64,000 nucleotides of DNA from Prado023 sp963706885 (GCA_963706885.1 CAVPNX010000025.1:186001-250000); one strand, 5' to 3'. Positions 33,429-42,476 are shown, numbered from the stretch's first letter. The notes: a model not told the origin generated them from the letters alone. Translations and numbers: made by a program.

Positions 33429-34994
33429 ATGATCGCCACCGCCATTCCCATGGCCGAGACCCTGACCTTCCCCTCGTTCCAGTACCGGGCCATGGCCCCG
33501 GTGCTGCTCGTCCTGGTCGCGGCCGTCGCGTCGGTCCTCGTTGAGGCCCTGGCCCCGCGCACCACCCGCCGGGCGATCCAGCTCGTGCTGGTCCTGGCGA
33601 CCCTCATCGCCGCGCTGGTCCTCACGATCGCGATGCCCGCCTCCGAGAAGGGCGTGGTGGCCGCAGGATCGCTGTCCGTGGACGGGCCCACGCTGTTCAT
33701 GTGGGTCACGATCCTGGTGATCGGCCTCCTGGCCACCCTGCTCATGGCCGAGAAGAGGGTCGACCCGGCCGGTGACGCGTTCGCTCCGCGGGCGGCGTCG
33801 CTGGTGGGCTCCACCGAGGAGCAGGAGCTGACCCGGCGCGGGTGGGAGCAGACCGAGGTCTGGCCGCTGTTCCTGTTCGCGCTGACCGGCATGCTGCTGT
33901 TCCCGGCGGCCAACGACCTGCTGATGCTGTTCGTGGCCCTGGAGGTCATGAGCCTGCCGCTGTACCTGCTCGCCGGGATGTCCAGGCGCCGCCGCCTGTT
34001 GTCGCAGGAGGCTGCCCTCAAGTACTTCCTGCTCGGGGCGTTCGCCTCCGCGTTCCTGCTCTACGGCTCGGCGATGCTCTTCGGGTACGCCGGCGCCCTG
34101 GACTTCGGGTCCATCTCCGACGCGTTCACCAGCACCCCGGGTTCGCAGGGCCTGCAGCTGATCGGGATCGCCCTGGTGGCCGTCGGGCTGCTGTTCAAGG
34201 TCGCGGCCGTGCCGTTCCACATGTGGACCCCGGACGTGTACCAGGGCTCGCCCACGCCCGTGACCGCCTTCATGGCGGCCGCCGTGAAGGTCGCGGGCTT
34301 CGGTGCCCTGCTGCGGGTCATGTACGTGGCCCTCGGCGGTGCGGCGTGGGACTGGGAGCCGGTCATGTGGGTCGTGGCGATCGTCACGATGCTCGTGGGC
34401 GTGATCCTGGCCGTGACCAGCTCGGACATCAAGCGGATGCTGGCCTACTCGTCCATCGGGCACGCCGGCTTCCTGCTGCTGGGCGTCATCGCCTTCTCGA
34501 CCGAGGGCCTGGCTGCGACGATGTTCTACCTGCTCGCCTACGGCCTGACCACCATCGGCTGCTTCGCGATCGTCATGCTCGTACGCGGGCCCACCGGCGA
34601 GGCAGGGCACCTGTCCTCCTGGGCCGGACTGGGCCGCACGTCGCCGGTGGTTGCCGGTGCCTTCGCCTTCATGCTGCTCGCGCTCGCCGGGATCCCCCTG
34701 ACCAGCGGGTTCACCGCCAAGTTCGGGATCTTCTCGGCGGCGATCGCCAGCGGCGCGGTCTGGCCGGTCATCTTCGCAGTGCTCGCCTCAGCGATCTCGG
34801 CCTTCTTCTACCTGAAGGTCATCGTGCTGATGTACTTCGCCAAGCCGGCGGCTGACGGCGGTGCGGCGGTGGCGGTCCCCAGCGTCCTGACCCAGTCCGC
34901 GATCCTGATCGCGGTCCTCGGCACGGTGCTGCTGGGCGTCTTCCCGCAGGCGATCCTGAACCTGGTCAACGAGTCGGCGATCTTCATCCGCTGA
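33429..34994 (+). CDS. nuoN: NADH-quinone oxidoreductase subunit N
   Basis: Antiporter-like membrane subunit and last gene of the nuo operon. Seen: 521 residues, 14 helices, LMLFVALEVMSLPLYLLAGM (glutamate), LLFKVAAVPFHMWTPDVYQG, SSDIKRMLAYSSIGHAGFLL and GIPLTSGFTAKFGIFSAAI. The ATG at 33429 lies 8 nt after the nuoM stop. A nested GC-rich hairpin downstream (35047-35111) is the likely operon terminator. Confidence 0.96.
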   Translation: MIATAIPMAETLTFPSFQYRAMAPVLLVLVAAVASVLVEALAPRTTRRAIQLVLVLATLIAALVLTIAMPASEKGVVAAGSLSVDGPTLFMWVTILVIGLLATLLMAEKRVDPAGDAFAPRAASLVGSTEEQELTRRGWEQTEVWPLFLFALTGMLLFPAANDLLMLFVALEVMSLPLYLLAGMSRRRRLLSQEAALKYFLLGAFASAFLLYGSAMLFGYAGALDFGSISDAFTSTPGSQGLQLIGIALVAVGLLFKVAAVPFHMWTPDVYQGSPTPVTAFMAAAVKVAGFGALLRVMYVALGGAAWDWEPVMWVVAIVTMLVGVILAVTSSDIKRMLAYSSIGHAGFLLLGVIAFSTEGLAATMFYLLAYGLTTIGCFAIVMLVRGPTGEAGHLSSWAGLGRTSPVVAGAFAFMLLALAGIPLTSGFTAKFGIFSAAIASGAVWPVIFAVLASAISAFFYLKVIVLMYFAKPAADGGAAVAVPSVLTQSAILIAVLGTVLLGVFPQAILNLVNESAIFIR

Positions 34995-35046
34995 GCTCAC
35001 CGCCCGCGCACCCACGCCCGCGCGCTCGCCCCCTCCCCCGCCCCGT

Positions 35047-35111
35047 TCACCCTCCGGAATCACCCCGCCCTCCCCGGATCCCGGGAGGGCGACGCGAAGC
35101 AGGGAGGGTGA
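35047..35111. terminator. Nested double-stem hairpin after nuoN
   Basis: Outer arms TCACCCTCC (35047-35055) and GGAGGGTGA (35103-35111) pair perfectly over 9 bp. An inner stem, CGCCCTCCCCGG (35066-35077) with CCGGGAGGGCG (35081-35091), pairs with one bulge. No U-tract. It is the probable end of the nuo operon. Confidence 0.65.
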
Positions 35112-35158
35112 CTGGGTGGCAACCGGGGTGCCCTGAGCGCGCCGCCGCCGGCGTTGGG

Positions 35159-35164
35159 TACCTT
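35159..35164 (+). promoter_or_regulatory. -10 box of a probable leaderless trpB2 transcript
   Basis: TACCTT lies exactly 7 nt before the ATG at 35172. No Shine-Dalgarno sequence is visible in the 7-nt pyrimidine tract between them. Confidence 0.5.
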
Positions 35165-35171
35165 CTCCCCC

Positions 35172-36542
35172 ATGACACCAACGCCGAACACCCACAAGTA
35201 CCTGTTGTCCGAGGACGAGATGCCCACGACCTGGTACAACCTGGTCGCCGACCTCCCCGAGCCCCCGCCCCCGCCGCTGCACCCGGCGACCCACGAGCCG
35301 ATCGGTCCCGAGGCGCTCGCCCCGCTGTTCCCGATGGGGCTCATCGAGCAGGAGGTGTCGGCCGAGCGGTACATCGACATCCCCGGGGAGGTGCTGGACA
35401 TCTACCGGCTCTGGCGGCCCTCGCCGCTGTTCCGGGCGCGCCGCCTGGAGAAGGCGCTGGGGACGCCGGCCCGGATCTACTACAAGTACGAGGGGGTCTC
35501 GCCGGCCGGCTCGCACAAGCCGAACACCGCCGTGCCGCAGGTCTACTACAACGCCCGGGAGGGCGTGAAGAAGATCACCACGGAGACCGGGGCAGGGCAG
35601 TGGGGCACCGCCCTGGCGTTCGCCTGTGCGCTGTTCGACATCGAGTGCGAGGTGTGGCAGGTGGGGGCGAGCTTCGACCAGAAGCCCTACCGCCGGATGA
35701 TGATCGAGGCGTTCGGAGCCTCCGTGCACCGGTCGCCGTCGGACCTCACGGCGTCCGGCCGGGCGATCCTGGCCACCGACCCGAACCACCCCGGCTCCCT
35801 GGGCATCGCCATCTCCGAGGCCGTCGAGGTGGCCGCCCAGGACCCCGACACCCGCTACGCCCTGGGCTCGGTGCTCAACCACGTGCTGCTGCACCAGACG
35901 ATCATCGGCGAGGAGGCGCTGCTCCAGCTGGCCAAAGCCGGCGAGGACACCATCGACCTGGTCGTGGGGTGCACGGGTGGTGGCTCCAACTTCGCCGGGC
36001 TGTCCTTCCCCATCCTGCGGGAGAAGATGGCCGGCAGGTTCAACCCGGAGATCCGCGCGGTGGAGCCCGCGTCCTGCCCCTCGCTGACGCGCGGAACCTA
36101 CGCCTACGACTTCGGCGACACCGCCGGGCTGACGCCGCTGATGAAGATGCACACCCTCGGGCACAGCTACGTCCCCGACCCCATCCACGCCGGCGGCCTG
36201 CGCTACCACGGGATGAGCCCGCTGATCTCGCACGTCTACGAGCTCGGGCTGATGACGGCCACGGCCGTGAAGCAGACCGAGTGCTTCGAGGCGGGGATCC
36301 TCTTCGCCCGGACCGAGGGCATCCTCCCGGCGCCGGAGCCGACCCACGCCCTGGCCGAGGCCATCCGCGAGGCTCGGGCCTGCATCGAGACCGGCGAGGA
36401 GAAGGTCATCGTCACCGCACTGTGTGGGCACGGGCACTTCGACCTCGCCGCCTATGACGCCTTCCTCGGTGGGCGCATGGTCGACGAGGACACCCCCGAC
36501 TCGCGGTTCGCCTCGGCGCTCGCAGAGCTGCCGACCATCTGA
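35172..36542 (+). CDS. TrpB2-type tryptophan synthase beta subunit (stand-alone)
   Basis: PLP enzyme of the TrpB2 subgroup, which can condense indole and serine without a TrpA partner. Seen: 456 residues. PLP lysine in SPAGSHKPNTAVPQ, ETGAGQWGTALAFACALF, phosphate-binding GCTGGGSNFAGLSFP, GGLRYHGMSPLISH and the C-terminal VTALCGHGHFDL. The N-terminal extension (residues 1-60, Pro-rich) is typical of TrpB2 and absent from TrpB1. No trp genes are nearby. Possible roles are indole salvage or another beta-replacement. Confidence 0.88.
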   Translation: MTPTPNTHKYLLSEDEMPTTWYNLVADLPEPPPPPLHPATHEPIGPEALAPLFPMGLIEQEVSAERYIDIPGEVLDIYRLWRPSPLFRARRLEKALGTPARIYYKYEGVSPAGSHKPNTAVPQVYYNAREGVKKITTETGAGQWGTALAFACALFDIECEVWQVGASFDQKPYRRMMIEAFGASVHRSPSDLTASGRAILATDPNHPGSLGIAISEAVEVAAQDPDTRYALGSVLNHVLLHQTIIGEEALLQLAKAGEDTIDLVVGCTGGGSNFAGLSFPILREKMAGRFNPEIRAVEPASCPSLTRGTYAYDFGDTAGLTPLMKMHTLGHSYVPDPIHAGGLRYHGMSPLISHVYELGLMTATAVKQTECFEAGILFARTEGILPAPEPTHALAEAIREARACIETGEEKVIVTALCGHGHFDLAAYDAFLGGRMVDEDTPDSRFASALAELPTI

Positions 36543-36559
36543 GACCGGGATGCCGCCCG

Positions 36560-36612
36560 TGATCCATTCAGGTTGAGTTGCCTCTAGCGTCGCCAACCTG
36601 CATGGATCGCAC
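36560..36612. repeat. Intergenic palindromic repeat, copy B
   Basis: GATCCATTCAGGTTG at the left and CAACCTGCATGGATC at the right pair in 14 of 15 positions. The right arm with GTCGCCAACCTGCATGGATC is identical to the right arm of the 14484 copy, and the loop again carries CTAG. It lies between trpB2 and the polyprenyl synthase gene. Confidence 0.72.
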
Positions 36613-36692
36613 CGGGCCGGGGGGTGCAGGTTGGCCGGGCCTGGGCGCGGGGCGATTCGGCGCATCGGGGCCGTGTGGGCCAGACTTGTCCC

Positions 36693-37700
36693 GTGCCCTC
36701 CCTGACCTCGAGCCGACCTGAGGGGCTGTTCCTGCCCGATGCCGGGCTCGACGCCCACATCGGGATGCGGCTGGGCGACGTGGAGGCCCTGCTGCGCGAG
36801 TCCGTCGTCAGCGAGTACCCCTTCGTCACCAGTGCCGCCCGGCACCTGGTCGATGCCGGCGGCAAGCGCTTCCGGCCGCTGCTGGCCCTGCTGGCCGCCC
36901 AGTTCGGGGATCCGCTGGCCCCGGGGGTCGTGCCCTCGGCTGTGGTCGTCGAGCTGACCCACCTGGCCACGCTGTACCACGACGACGTGATGGATGAGGC
37001 GCCGCTGCGCCGCGGTGCGGCCTCCGCGAACGCCCGCTGGGACAACACGGTGGCGATCCTCACCGGCGACTTCCTGTTCGCCCGGGCCTCCGACCTGCTC
37101 GCCGACCTCGGCCCGCAGGCCGTGCGCATCCAGGCGCGCACGTTCGAGCGCCTGTGCACCGGCCAGATCCGCGAGACGGTCGGCCCCCGCGACGGCGAGG
37201 ACCCGATCGCCCACCACGTGAGCGTCCTGGCCGACAAGACCGGGTCGCTGATCGCCACCGCCGGGCGGTTCGGGGCGATGATGTCCGGTGCCCAGGAGGA
37301 CGTCGTCGAGACGATGGCCACCTTCGGCGAGCGGATCGGTGTCGCGTTCCAGCTCGCCGACGACCTGGTCGACATCGGCAGTGAGCGCGCCCAGTCCGGC
37401 AAGACCCCCGGCACCGACCTGCGCGAGGGTGTGGCGACGCTGGCCGTCCTCTACGCGCGCACCTCGACGGATCCCGCCGACGACCGCCTGATCGAGCTGA
37501 CCTCCGGCCCGATCCATGACGACGCCGAGCACGCCGAGGCCTTGGGCCTGCTGCGGGCGCACCCGGCGATGGCCCGCGCCCGCGATGAGGCGCACCGGTG
37601 GGCCGATGAGGCCCGGGGGGCGTTGGCACCCCTGCCGTCGGGTCCCGCCCGGGACGCCCTCGAGATGCTCTGCGACTACGTGGTCGAGCGGACCGGTTGA
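36693..37700 (+). CDS. Polyprenyl (hepta/octaprenyl) diphosphate synthase
   Basis: Trans-isoprenyl chain-elongation enzyme that supplies the menaquinone side chain. Seen: 335 residues, GGKRFRPLLALLAAQFG, first Asp-rich motif LATLYHDDVMDEAPLRRG, GDFLFARASDLLADLG and second motif AFQLADDLVDIGSE. The small/bulky residues before the first motif that set chain length cannot be interpreted by eye, so product length is open. The GTG at 36693 follows a -10-like CAGACT by 6 nt (leaderless style). Overlaps the next gene by one base. Confidence 0.92.
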   Translation: MPSLTSSRPEGLFLPDAGLDAHIGMRLGDVEALLRESVVSEYPFVTSAARHLVDAGGKRFRPLLALLAAQFGDPLAPGVVPSAVVVELTHLATLYHDDVMDEAPLRRGAASANARWDNTVAILTGDFLFARASDLLADLGPQAVRIQARTFERLCTGQIRETVGPRDGEDPIAHHVSVLADKTGSLIATAGRFGAMMSGAQEDVVETMATFGERIGVAFQLADDLVDIGSERAQSGKTPGTDLREGVATLAVLYARTSTDPADDRLIELTSGPIHDDAEHAEALGLLRAHPAMARARDEAHRWADEARGALAPLPSGPARDALEMLCDYVVERTG

Positions 37701-38617
37701 TGCGGGTCGGCGACCTCAGCGGCCGACGGGCCGGGGTCGCCTCCGGGCTGACGGCCTACATCCTGTGGGGCCTGTTCCCCCTCTACTGGGGGTTCCTGGA
37801 GCCGGCGACCCCCGCGGAGGTCCTGGCTGCCCGGGTGGTCTTCTCGCTGCTCTCGCTGGCCCTCCTGGTCACCGCCGTGGGCCAGTGGGGCACCGTGCGT
37901 GCCGTCCTGGGCGATCGGCGCCGGCTGCTGATCCTGGCCGGGGCGGCACTGGTCGTCTCAGTGAACTGGGGGGTCTTCATCTGGGCGGTCGACAACGACC
38001 ACGTGGTCGATGCCTCCCTCGGGTACTTCATCAACCCCCTGGTCTCCATCGCCCTGGGCGTGATCGTCCTGCGCGAGCGCCTGCGTGCCCTGCAGTGGCT
38101 GGCTGTGGGGATCGCCGCCCTCGCGGTCCTGTACGCGGGCATCTCGATGGGGCGGCTGCCGTGGATCGCCCTGGTGCTGGCGTTCTCGTTCGGGATCTAC
38201 GGCCTGGCCAAGAAGCTCGCCGGAGTGGACGCCATCGCGAGCCTGACCGTCGAGATGCTCGTCCTGACCCCGATCGCGCTGGCCTACATCGTGTGGTTGT
38301 GGTCCCGCGATGAGCTGGTGTTCGGAGCCTACGGATGGGGGCACGCCCTGCTGATGGTCGGCGCCGGCCCGGTGACCGCCCTGCCCCTGCTGTTCTTCGG
38401 GTTCGCCGCCCATCGTGTGCCGCTGTCGGTCCTGGGGCCGCTGCAGTACGTCGCCCCCTCGCTGCAGCTGGTCATCGGCGTGTGGTGGTTCGGCGAGCAG
38501 ATGTCGGCGCAGCGGTGGCTGGCCTTCATCGGCGTCTGGATCGCCCTGGTCGTGTTCACCGTCGACGCCGTGCGCAACGTTCGGTCGGGCCAGCCGGAGC
38601 TGGTCGAGGACCTGTAG
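37700..38617 (+). CDS. rarD: EamA-family transporter RarD
   Basis: A 305-residue drug/metabolite transporter of the RarD subgroup. Seen: ten predicted helices, N-terminal GLTAYILWGLFPLYWGFLEP (the RarD hallmark), NWGVFIWAVDNDHVVDASLG, FINPLVSIALGVIVLRERL and LGPLQYVAPSLQLVIGVWWF. RarD relatives are associated with chloramphenicol sensitivity but have no proven physiological substrate. The ATG at 37700 overlaps the polyprenyl synthase stop (TGATG), so the two are co-translated. Confidence 0.92.
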   Translation: MRVGDLSGRRAGVASGLTAYILWGLFPLYWGFLEPATPAEVLAARVVFSLLSLALLVTAVGQWGTVRAVLGDRRRLLILAGAALVVSVNWGVFIWAVDNDHVVDASLGYFINPLVSIALGVIVLRERLRALQWLAVGIAALAVLYAGISMGRLPWIALVLAFSFGIYGLAKKLAGVDAIASLTVEMLVLTPIALAYIVWLWSRDELVFGAYGWGHALLMVGAGPVTALPLLFFGFAAHRVPLSVLGPLQYVAPSLQLVIGVWWFGEQMSAQRWLAFIGVWIALVVFTVDAVRNVRSGQPELVEDL

Positions 38618-38701
38618 GGGCCCACCAGGGGGCCGGGGCGGCGAGCGTAGACTCGACCCGAGCCGCGAACGTCGTGGCGAGGACCGCGAATGAGATGACC
38701 G

Positions 38702-39301
38702 ATGACCGTCGAAGTTGACCGGATCCCTGCCCTCCAGCTCAGCCTGGCCGACATGGTGTGGGACGACCACCCGGAGCAGCAGCGCTGGCTGACCGTGGTC
38801 TCGCTCGTGCGGGACGCCGACCATGTCCTCGTGACGTGCGCGGGGGACGAGCGGCCCCTGCGGATCCCCGTCGACGCCTCGGTCGGGGTCCGCCGGCTGG
38901 TCCCCGCCGCCCCGCACGACGCCGACGACGACGAGTTGCACGACCGGATCGCCGGGTACTACCCGGGGGATGTCGCCTCGGCCACGCAGGCGGTCGCCGA
39001 ACACACCGACGCCCACCTGCCGCCCAGGCCCTCGGGCTCGGCGAGCCAGCCCTACCCCAACTCCCACTACGAGGGCCTGTACGGCGGGGACCTCGACCAC
39101 GTCGTCGACGCCGTCGGGGGCACACCCGACGAGGCGACCCGCGACCGCCGCCTCGAGGCCACCCGGCGCCACCTCACCGAGCGCCGCGACGCGCCGGCCG
39201 ACGAGCAGCCCACGACCGAGTCCGACGAGGAGCTCGACGAGCGGATGTCGGGCTGGTACGCCGGGGACATCGGCTTCGTCGTCGACAACAAGGACCAGTA
39301 G
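38702..39301 (+). CDS. Acidic hypothetical protein with three YxGD repeats
   Basis: A 199-residue soluble acidic protein that I do not recognise. Seen: three related motifs: LHDRIAGYYPGDVASATQAV (about 79-98), HYEGLYGGDLDHVVDAV (about 121-137) and LDERMSGWYAGDIGFVVDN (about 178-196). Each has an aromatic residue, Gly-Asp and a hydrophobic pair. The N-terminal 75 residues look like a small beta-rich domain. No signal peptide or membrane helix. ATG at 38702 after a possible -10 TAGACT at 38649. Five bases separate it from the next gene, so co-transcription is likely. No function assigned. Confidence 0.75.
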   Translation: MTVEVDRIPALQLSLADMVWDDHPEQQRWLTVVSLVRDADHVLVTCAGDERPLRIPVDASVGVRRLVPAAPHDADDDELHDRIAGYYPGDVASATQAVAEHTDAHLPPRPSGSASQPYPNSHYEGLYGGDLDHVVDAVGGTPDEATRDRRLEATRRHLTERRDAPADEQPTTESDEELDERMSGWYAGDIGFVVDNKDQ

Positions 39302-39305
39302 GCCC

Positions 39306-40373
39306 GTGGCCGGGGACCCCGGGTCCGGTCAGGGAGCCGCCGGTCCGCTGGCCGGCATCCGGTTCGTGGAGCTCGGCGGGATCGGTCCGGTGCCCCACGC
39401 GGGGATGATGCTGGCCGACCTCGGGGCCACCGGGGTACGGGTGGACCGGCCGGGGGGCCAGCCCCTGGGTCACACACCCGGGCGGGATCCGCTGCTCCGG
39501 GGCCGTCCCACGCGGGCGATCGACCTGCGCTCCGACGCCGGCCGCGCCGAGGTGCTGGACCTGGTCGCCGGGTCGGACCTGCTCATCGAGGGCTATCGCC
39601 CCGGTGTCACCGAGCGGCTCGGCCTCGGGCCGGCGGACTGCTGGGCGGCCAACCCGCGCCTGGTCTACGGCCGGATGACCGGCTGGGGCCAGACCGGCCC
39701 GTGGGCGGCGATGGCCGGCCACGACATCAACTACAGCGCGATCGCAGGCCCGCTGCGGCACACCGCACGACCCGGCGAGCGGCCGGTCATGGCGCTCAAC
39801 CTCCTGGCCGACCACGGTGGCGGCTCGACGTACCTGGTCATGGGGGTGCTGGCGGCGCTGGTCGAGGTCGCCCGGACCGGTCGGGGCGTGGTGGTGGACG
39901 CGGCCATGGTGGACGGGGCGGCCAACCTCATGAGCCTGGTGCACGGCATGCGCGCGCAGGGCCTGTGGCCGAACCCTCCGGGCGGGAACACCCTGGACGG
40001 GGGTGCTCCCTTCTACGACACCTACACCTGTGCCGATGGTCGGTACGTCGCCGTCGGCGCCCTGGAGCCGGCGTTCTACGCCGAGCTGCTGGCCGGGCTC
40101 GGGCTCGATCCCGCTGGCCTGCCCGCCCAGTGGGACCCGAGCGGCTGGCCGGTCCTGCGCGAGCACCTGGCCGGTGCCATCGCGATGCGGACCCGTGACG
40201 AGTGGGCGGCGGTGTTCGACGGCGCCAACGCCTGCCTGACCCCGGTGCTGGACATGACCGAGGCCCCCGACCACCCGCAGCTTGTCGCACGTGGGACGTT
40301 CGTCGAGGATCCGGTCACCGGAGCGCGGGTGCCGGGTCCCGCACCCCGCTTCGGGCCCCGCTACGAGCCCTAG
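39306..40373 (+). CDS. CoA-transferase family III protein (alpha-methylacyl-CoA racemase-like)
   Basis: A 355-residue member of the CaiB/BaiF family. Seen: GIRFVELGGIGPVPHAGMML at the N-terminus, LLIEGYRPGVTERLGLG, GRMTGWGQTGPWAAMAGHDI (with the catalytic Asp of the racemase branch), and DGRYVAVGALEPAFYAELLA (the Glu region). This resembles mycobacterial MCR, which epimerises 2-methylacyl-CoA thioesters. A true CoA-transferase is less likely because the Gly-Asp pattern favours racemase. GTG at 39306, 4 nt after the preceding stop. Confidence 0.87.
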   Translation: MAGDPGSGQGAAGPLAGIRFVELGGIGPVPHAGMMLADLGATGVRVDRPGGQPLGHTPGRDPLLRGRPTRAIDLRSDAGRAEVLDLVAGSDLLIEGYRPGVTERLGLGPADCWAANPRLVYGRMTGWGQTGPWAAMAGHDINYSAIAGPLRHTARPGERPVMALNLLADHGGGSTYLVMGVLAALVEVARTGRGVVVDAAMVDGAANLMSLVHGMRAQGLWPNPPGGNTLDGGAPFYDTYTCADGRYVAVGALEPAFYAELLAGLGLDPAGLPAQWDPSGWPVLREHLAGAIAMRTRDEWAAVFDGANACLTPVLDMTEAPDHPQLVARGTFVEDPVTGARVPGPAPRFGPRYEP

Positions 40374-40379
40374 CAGGTC

Positions 40380-40393
40380 GCGACCATGGTCCC
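40380..40393. promoter_or_regulatory. DosR/DevR-like box upstream of the universal stress gene
   Basis: GCGACCATGGTCCC matches the core GGGACnnnnGTCCC with one mismatch in the left half. It lies 94 bp before the universal stress gene, a class of gene that belongs to the DosR regulon in mycobacteria. Confidence 0.4.
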
Positions 40394-40486
40394 TATCCGC
40401 CCGGCGCGGGGGCCGTGGAGGATGGAGATGGCGGAGCGGGTCCCGCGGAGGTCGTGGGGACGGTGCCCGGCCGAGGAGGATGTGCG

Positions 40487-41366
40487 ATGTCCACGTCCAC
40501 GCAGGTCGTCGTCGGGTACGACGGATCCCCCGACTCGCACGCGGCCCTGGACTGGGCTGTGCGCGAGGCCGCATCCCGGCACCTCGGTGTCCGGATCGTC
40601 CACTGCGAACCGGACATGGCGGCCTTCGATGCGGCGGCCGCGTCGATGTCCGGGGCACCCGTGCTGGCCACGACACTGCCCCACGAGGGCCAGACAGTGG
40701 TGGGGCGGGCTGCCGAGGTCGTGACCGCGGCCGGGGTCCCCGTGGCGACCGTGGTGACCTCGGGGGCGCCCGCCAGTGTCCTGGTCGAGCAGAGCAGGAC
40801 CGCGGTCATGGTCGTGATCGGATCCCGGGGTCACGGGTCGATCTCCTCGGCGATCCTCGGGTCGACGGTGTCCCACGTGGCCTCCCATGCCCACTGCCCG
40901 GTCATCGTCGTCCGGGCCCAGGGTGTGCCCGACGGGCCGGTGGTGGTGGGGGTGGACGGCTCCCCGGGGTCCGAGGAGGTGGTCGGGTGGGCCATCGACC
41001 ATGCCTCGCGCCACGGCCTGGCGTTGGAGGTCCTGCACTCCTACGCGATCCCGGTCTACCCGGGCGTGGTGCCCTACGTCCCGCCGGTGGAGATCACCGA
41101 GGCCACGGCCGGCTTCGAGCAGCGCGTGACCGCCGAGGTCCTGGCCGGATGGCGGGAGAAGTACCCCGACGTCGCAGGTCACCACGAACGTCGCCCACGG
41201 GCGCCCGGGCCCCGCGCTGGTCGAGGCCACAGGCCGCGCCAGCCTCACGGTGGTGGGCTCCCGTGGCCGGGGGGCGTTCCTCGGGATGCTTCTGGGCTCC
41301 ACGAGCCAGTCGCTGCTGCACCACGCGAACGGTTCGGTGGCCGTCCTGCGCCACCACGCGCACTGA
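40487..41366 (+). CDS. Universal stress protein with two UspA domains, frameshifted near 41174
   Basis: Tandem UspA protein of about 292 residues after correction. Seen: domain 1 VVVGYDGSPDSHAALDWAV and the nucleotide-binding VVIGSRGHGSISSAILGS; domain 2 VVVGVDGSPGSEEVVGWAI. After KYPDV the frame is lost, and in the +1 frame the sequence resumes as QVTTNVAHGRPGPALVEATG and VVGSRGRGAFLGMLLGS. Removing one G near 41174 repairs it. ATP binding is expected from the GxGxxG(9x)G motifs. ATG at 40487 with GAGGAGG upstream. Confidence 0.9.
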
Positions 41367-41411
41367 CCGGACGCCCGGGTGCGGGCGCCCCGGGTGTGGC
41401 CCGAGGGCGGG

Positions 41412-42476
41412 TCAGCCGGTGACCGTCCAGGTGTCCCGGCCGGAGAGCAGGGTGGCCAGGTCCCCGCGCCCCTTGGCGGTCGCACGCTCCAGCTGGTCGG
41501 CCAGCAGGTGGTCGTAGACCGGCCTGCGCACGTCGCGGAAGACCCCGATGGCGGTGTTCTCCAAGGTGTTGAAGTCCGCCAGTCGGGACAGGGCGAAGGC
41601 TGTGGAGGGCTCCGCGGCGTGCGCGTCGTGCACCCACAGGCAGTCGCCGTCGCAGTCGGCCACGTCCTCCACCACGTGCAGGACGCCGTCGTCGCGGCGG
41701 GCGACGCCCTTCTGGCCGTTGGCGCCGAAGCGGATGGGCTTGCCGTGCTCGAGGCGGATCAGGTTGTCGTCGCGGACGTCGGAGTCCTTGAGCGGCTCCC
41801 AGGCGCCGTCGTTGAAGATGTTGCAGTTCTGGTAGATCTCGACCAGCGCCGAGCCCTCATGGGCCGCGGCCTGGCGCAGCACCTCGGTGAGGTGCTTGCG
41901 GTCGGAGTCGATGGTGCGGGCGACGAAGGATGCCTCCGCGCCCAGGGCCACCGAGATCGGGTTGAACGGGTAGTCGATCGACCCCATCGGGGTGGACTTG
42001 GTGACCTTGCCGGCCTCCGAGGTCGGTGAGTACTGACCCTTGGTCAGGCCGTAGATCCGGTTGTTGAACAGCAGGATCTTGAGGTTGACGTTCCGGCGCA
42101 GCGCATGCAGGAAGTGGTTGGCGCCGATGCTCAGGGCGTCGCCGTCACCGGTCACGACCCACACCGAGAGGTCCGGCCGGGACGTGGACAGCCCGGTGGC
42201 GATCGCCGGTGCGCGGCCGTGGATCGAGTGCATCCCGTAGGTGTCGACGTAGTACGGGAAGCGCGACGAGCAGCCGATCCCGGAGATGAACACGATGTTC
42301 TCGCGGCGCACCCCCAGCTCGGGCAGGAACGACTGCACCGCGGCCAGGATCGCGTAGTCCCCGCAACCGGGGCACCAGCGGACCTCCTGGTCACTCTTGA
42401 AGTCCTTGGCCGACTGCGGGGAGTCGGCCTTGGGGACCAGGCGCAGCGCCGCGGATGTGGACAGGTCGGTGGTCAC
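41412..42476 (-). CDS. korB: 2-oxoacid:ferredoxin oxidoreductase beta subunit (KorB)
   Basis: TPP-binding subunit of a CoA-dependent 2-oxoacid:ferredoxin oxidoreductase, probably for 2-oxoglutarate. Seen: 354 residues, the 4Fe-4S ligands in VRWCPGCGDYAIL, GIGCSSRFPYYVDTYGMHSI, TPP motif VVTGDGDALSIGANHFLHAL with NLKILLFNNRIYGLTKGQYS, and a C-terminal segment with DCDGDC. The start GTG at 42476 overlaps the korA stop (GTGA). The enzyme would run the oxidative TCA step with ferredoxin instead of NAD. Confidence 0.93.
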   Translation of the reverse strand: MTTDLSTSAALRLVPKADSPQSAKDFKSDQEVRWCPGCGDYAILAAVQSFLPELGVRRENIVFISGIGCSSRFPYYVDTYGMHSIHGRAPAIATGLSTSRPDLSVWVVTGDGDALSIGANHFLHALRRNVNLKILLFNNRIYGLTKGQYSPTSEAGKVTKSTPMGSIDYPFNPISVALGAEASFVARTIDSDRKHLTEVLRQAAAHEGSALVEIYQNCNIFNDGAWEPLKDSDVRDDNLIRLEHGKPIRFGANGQKGVARRDDGVLHVVEDVADCDGDCLWVHDAHAAEPSTAFALSRLADFNTLENTAIGVFRDVRRPVYDHLLADQLERATAKGRGDLATLLSGRDTWTVTG

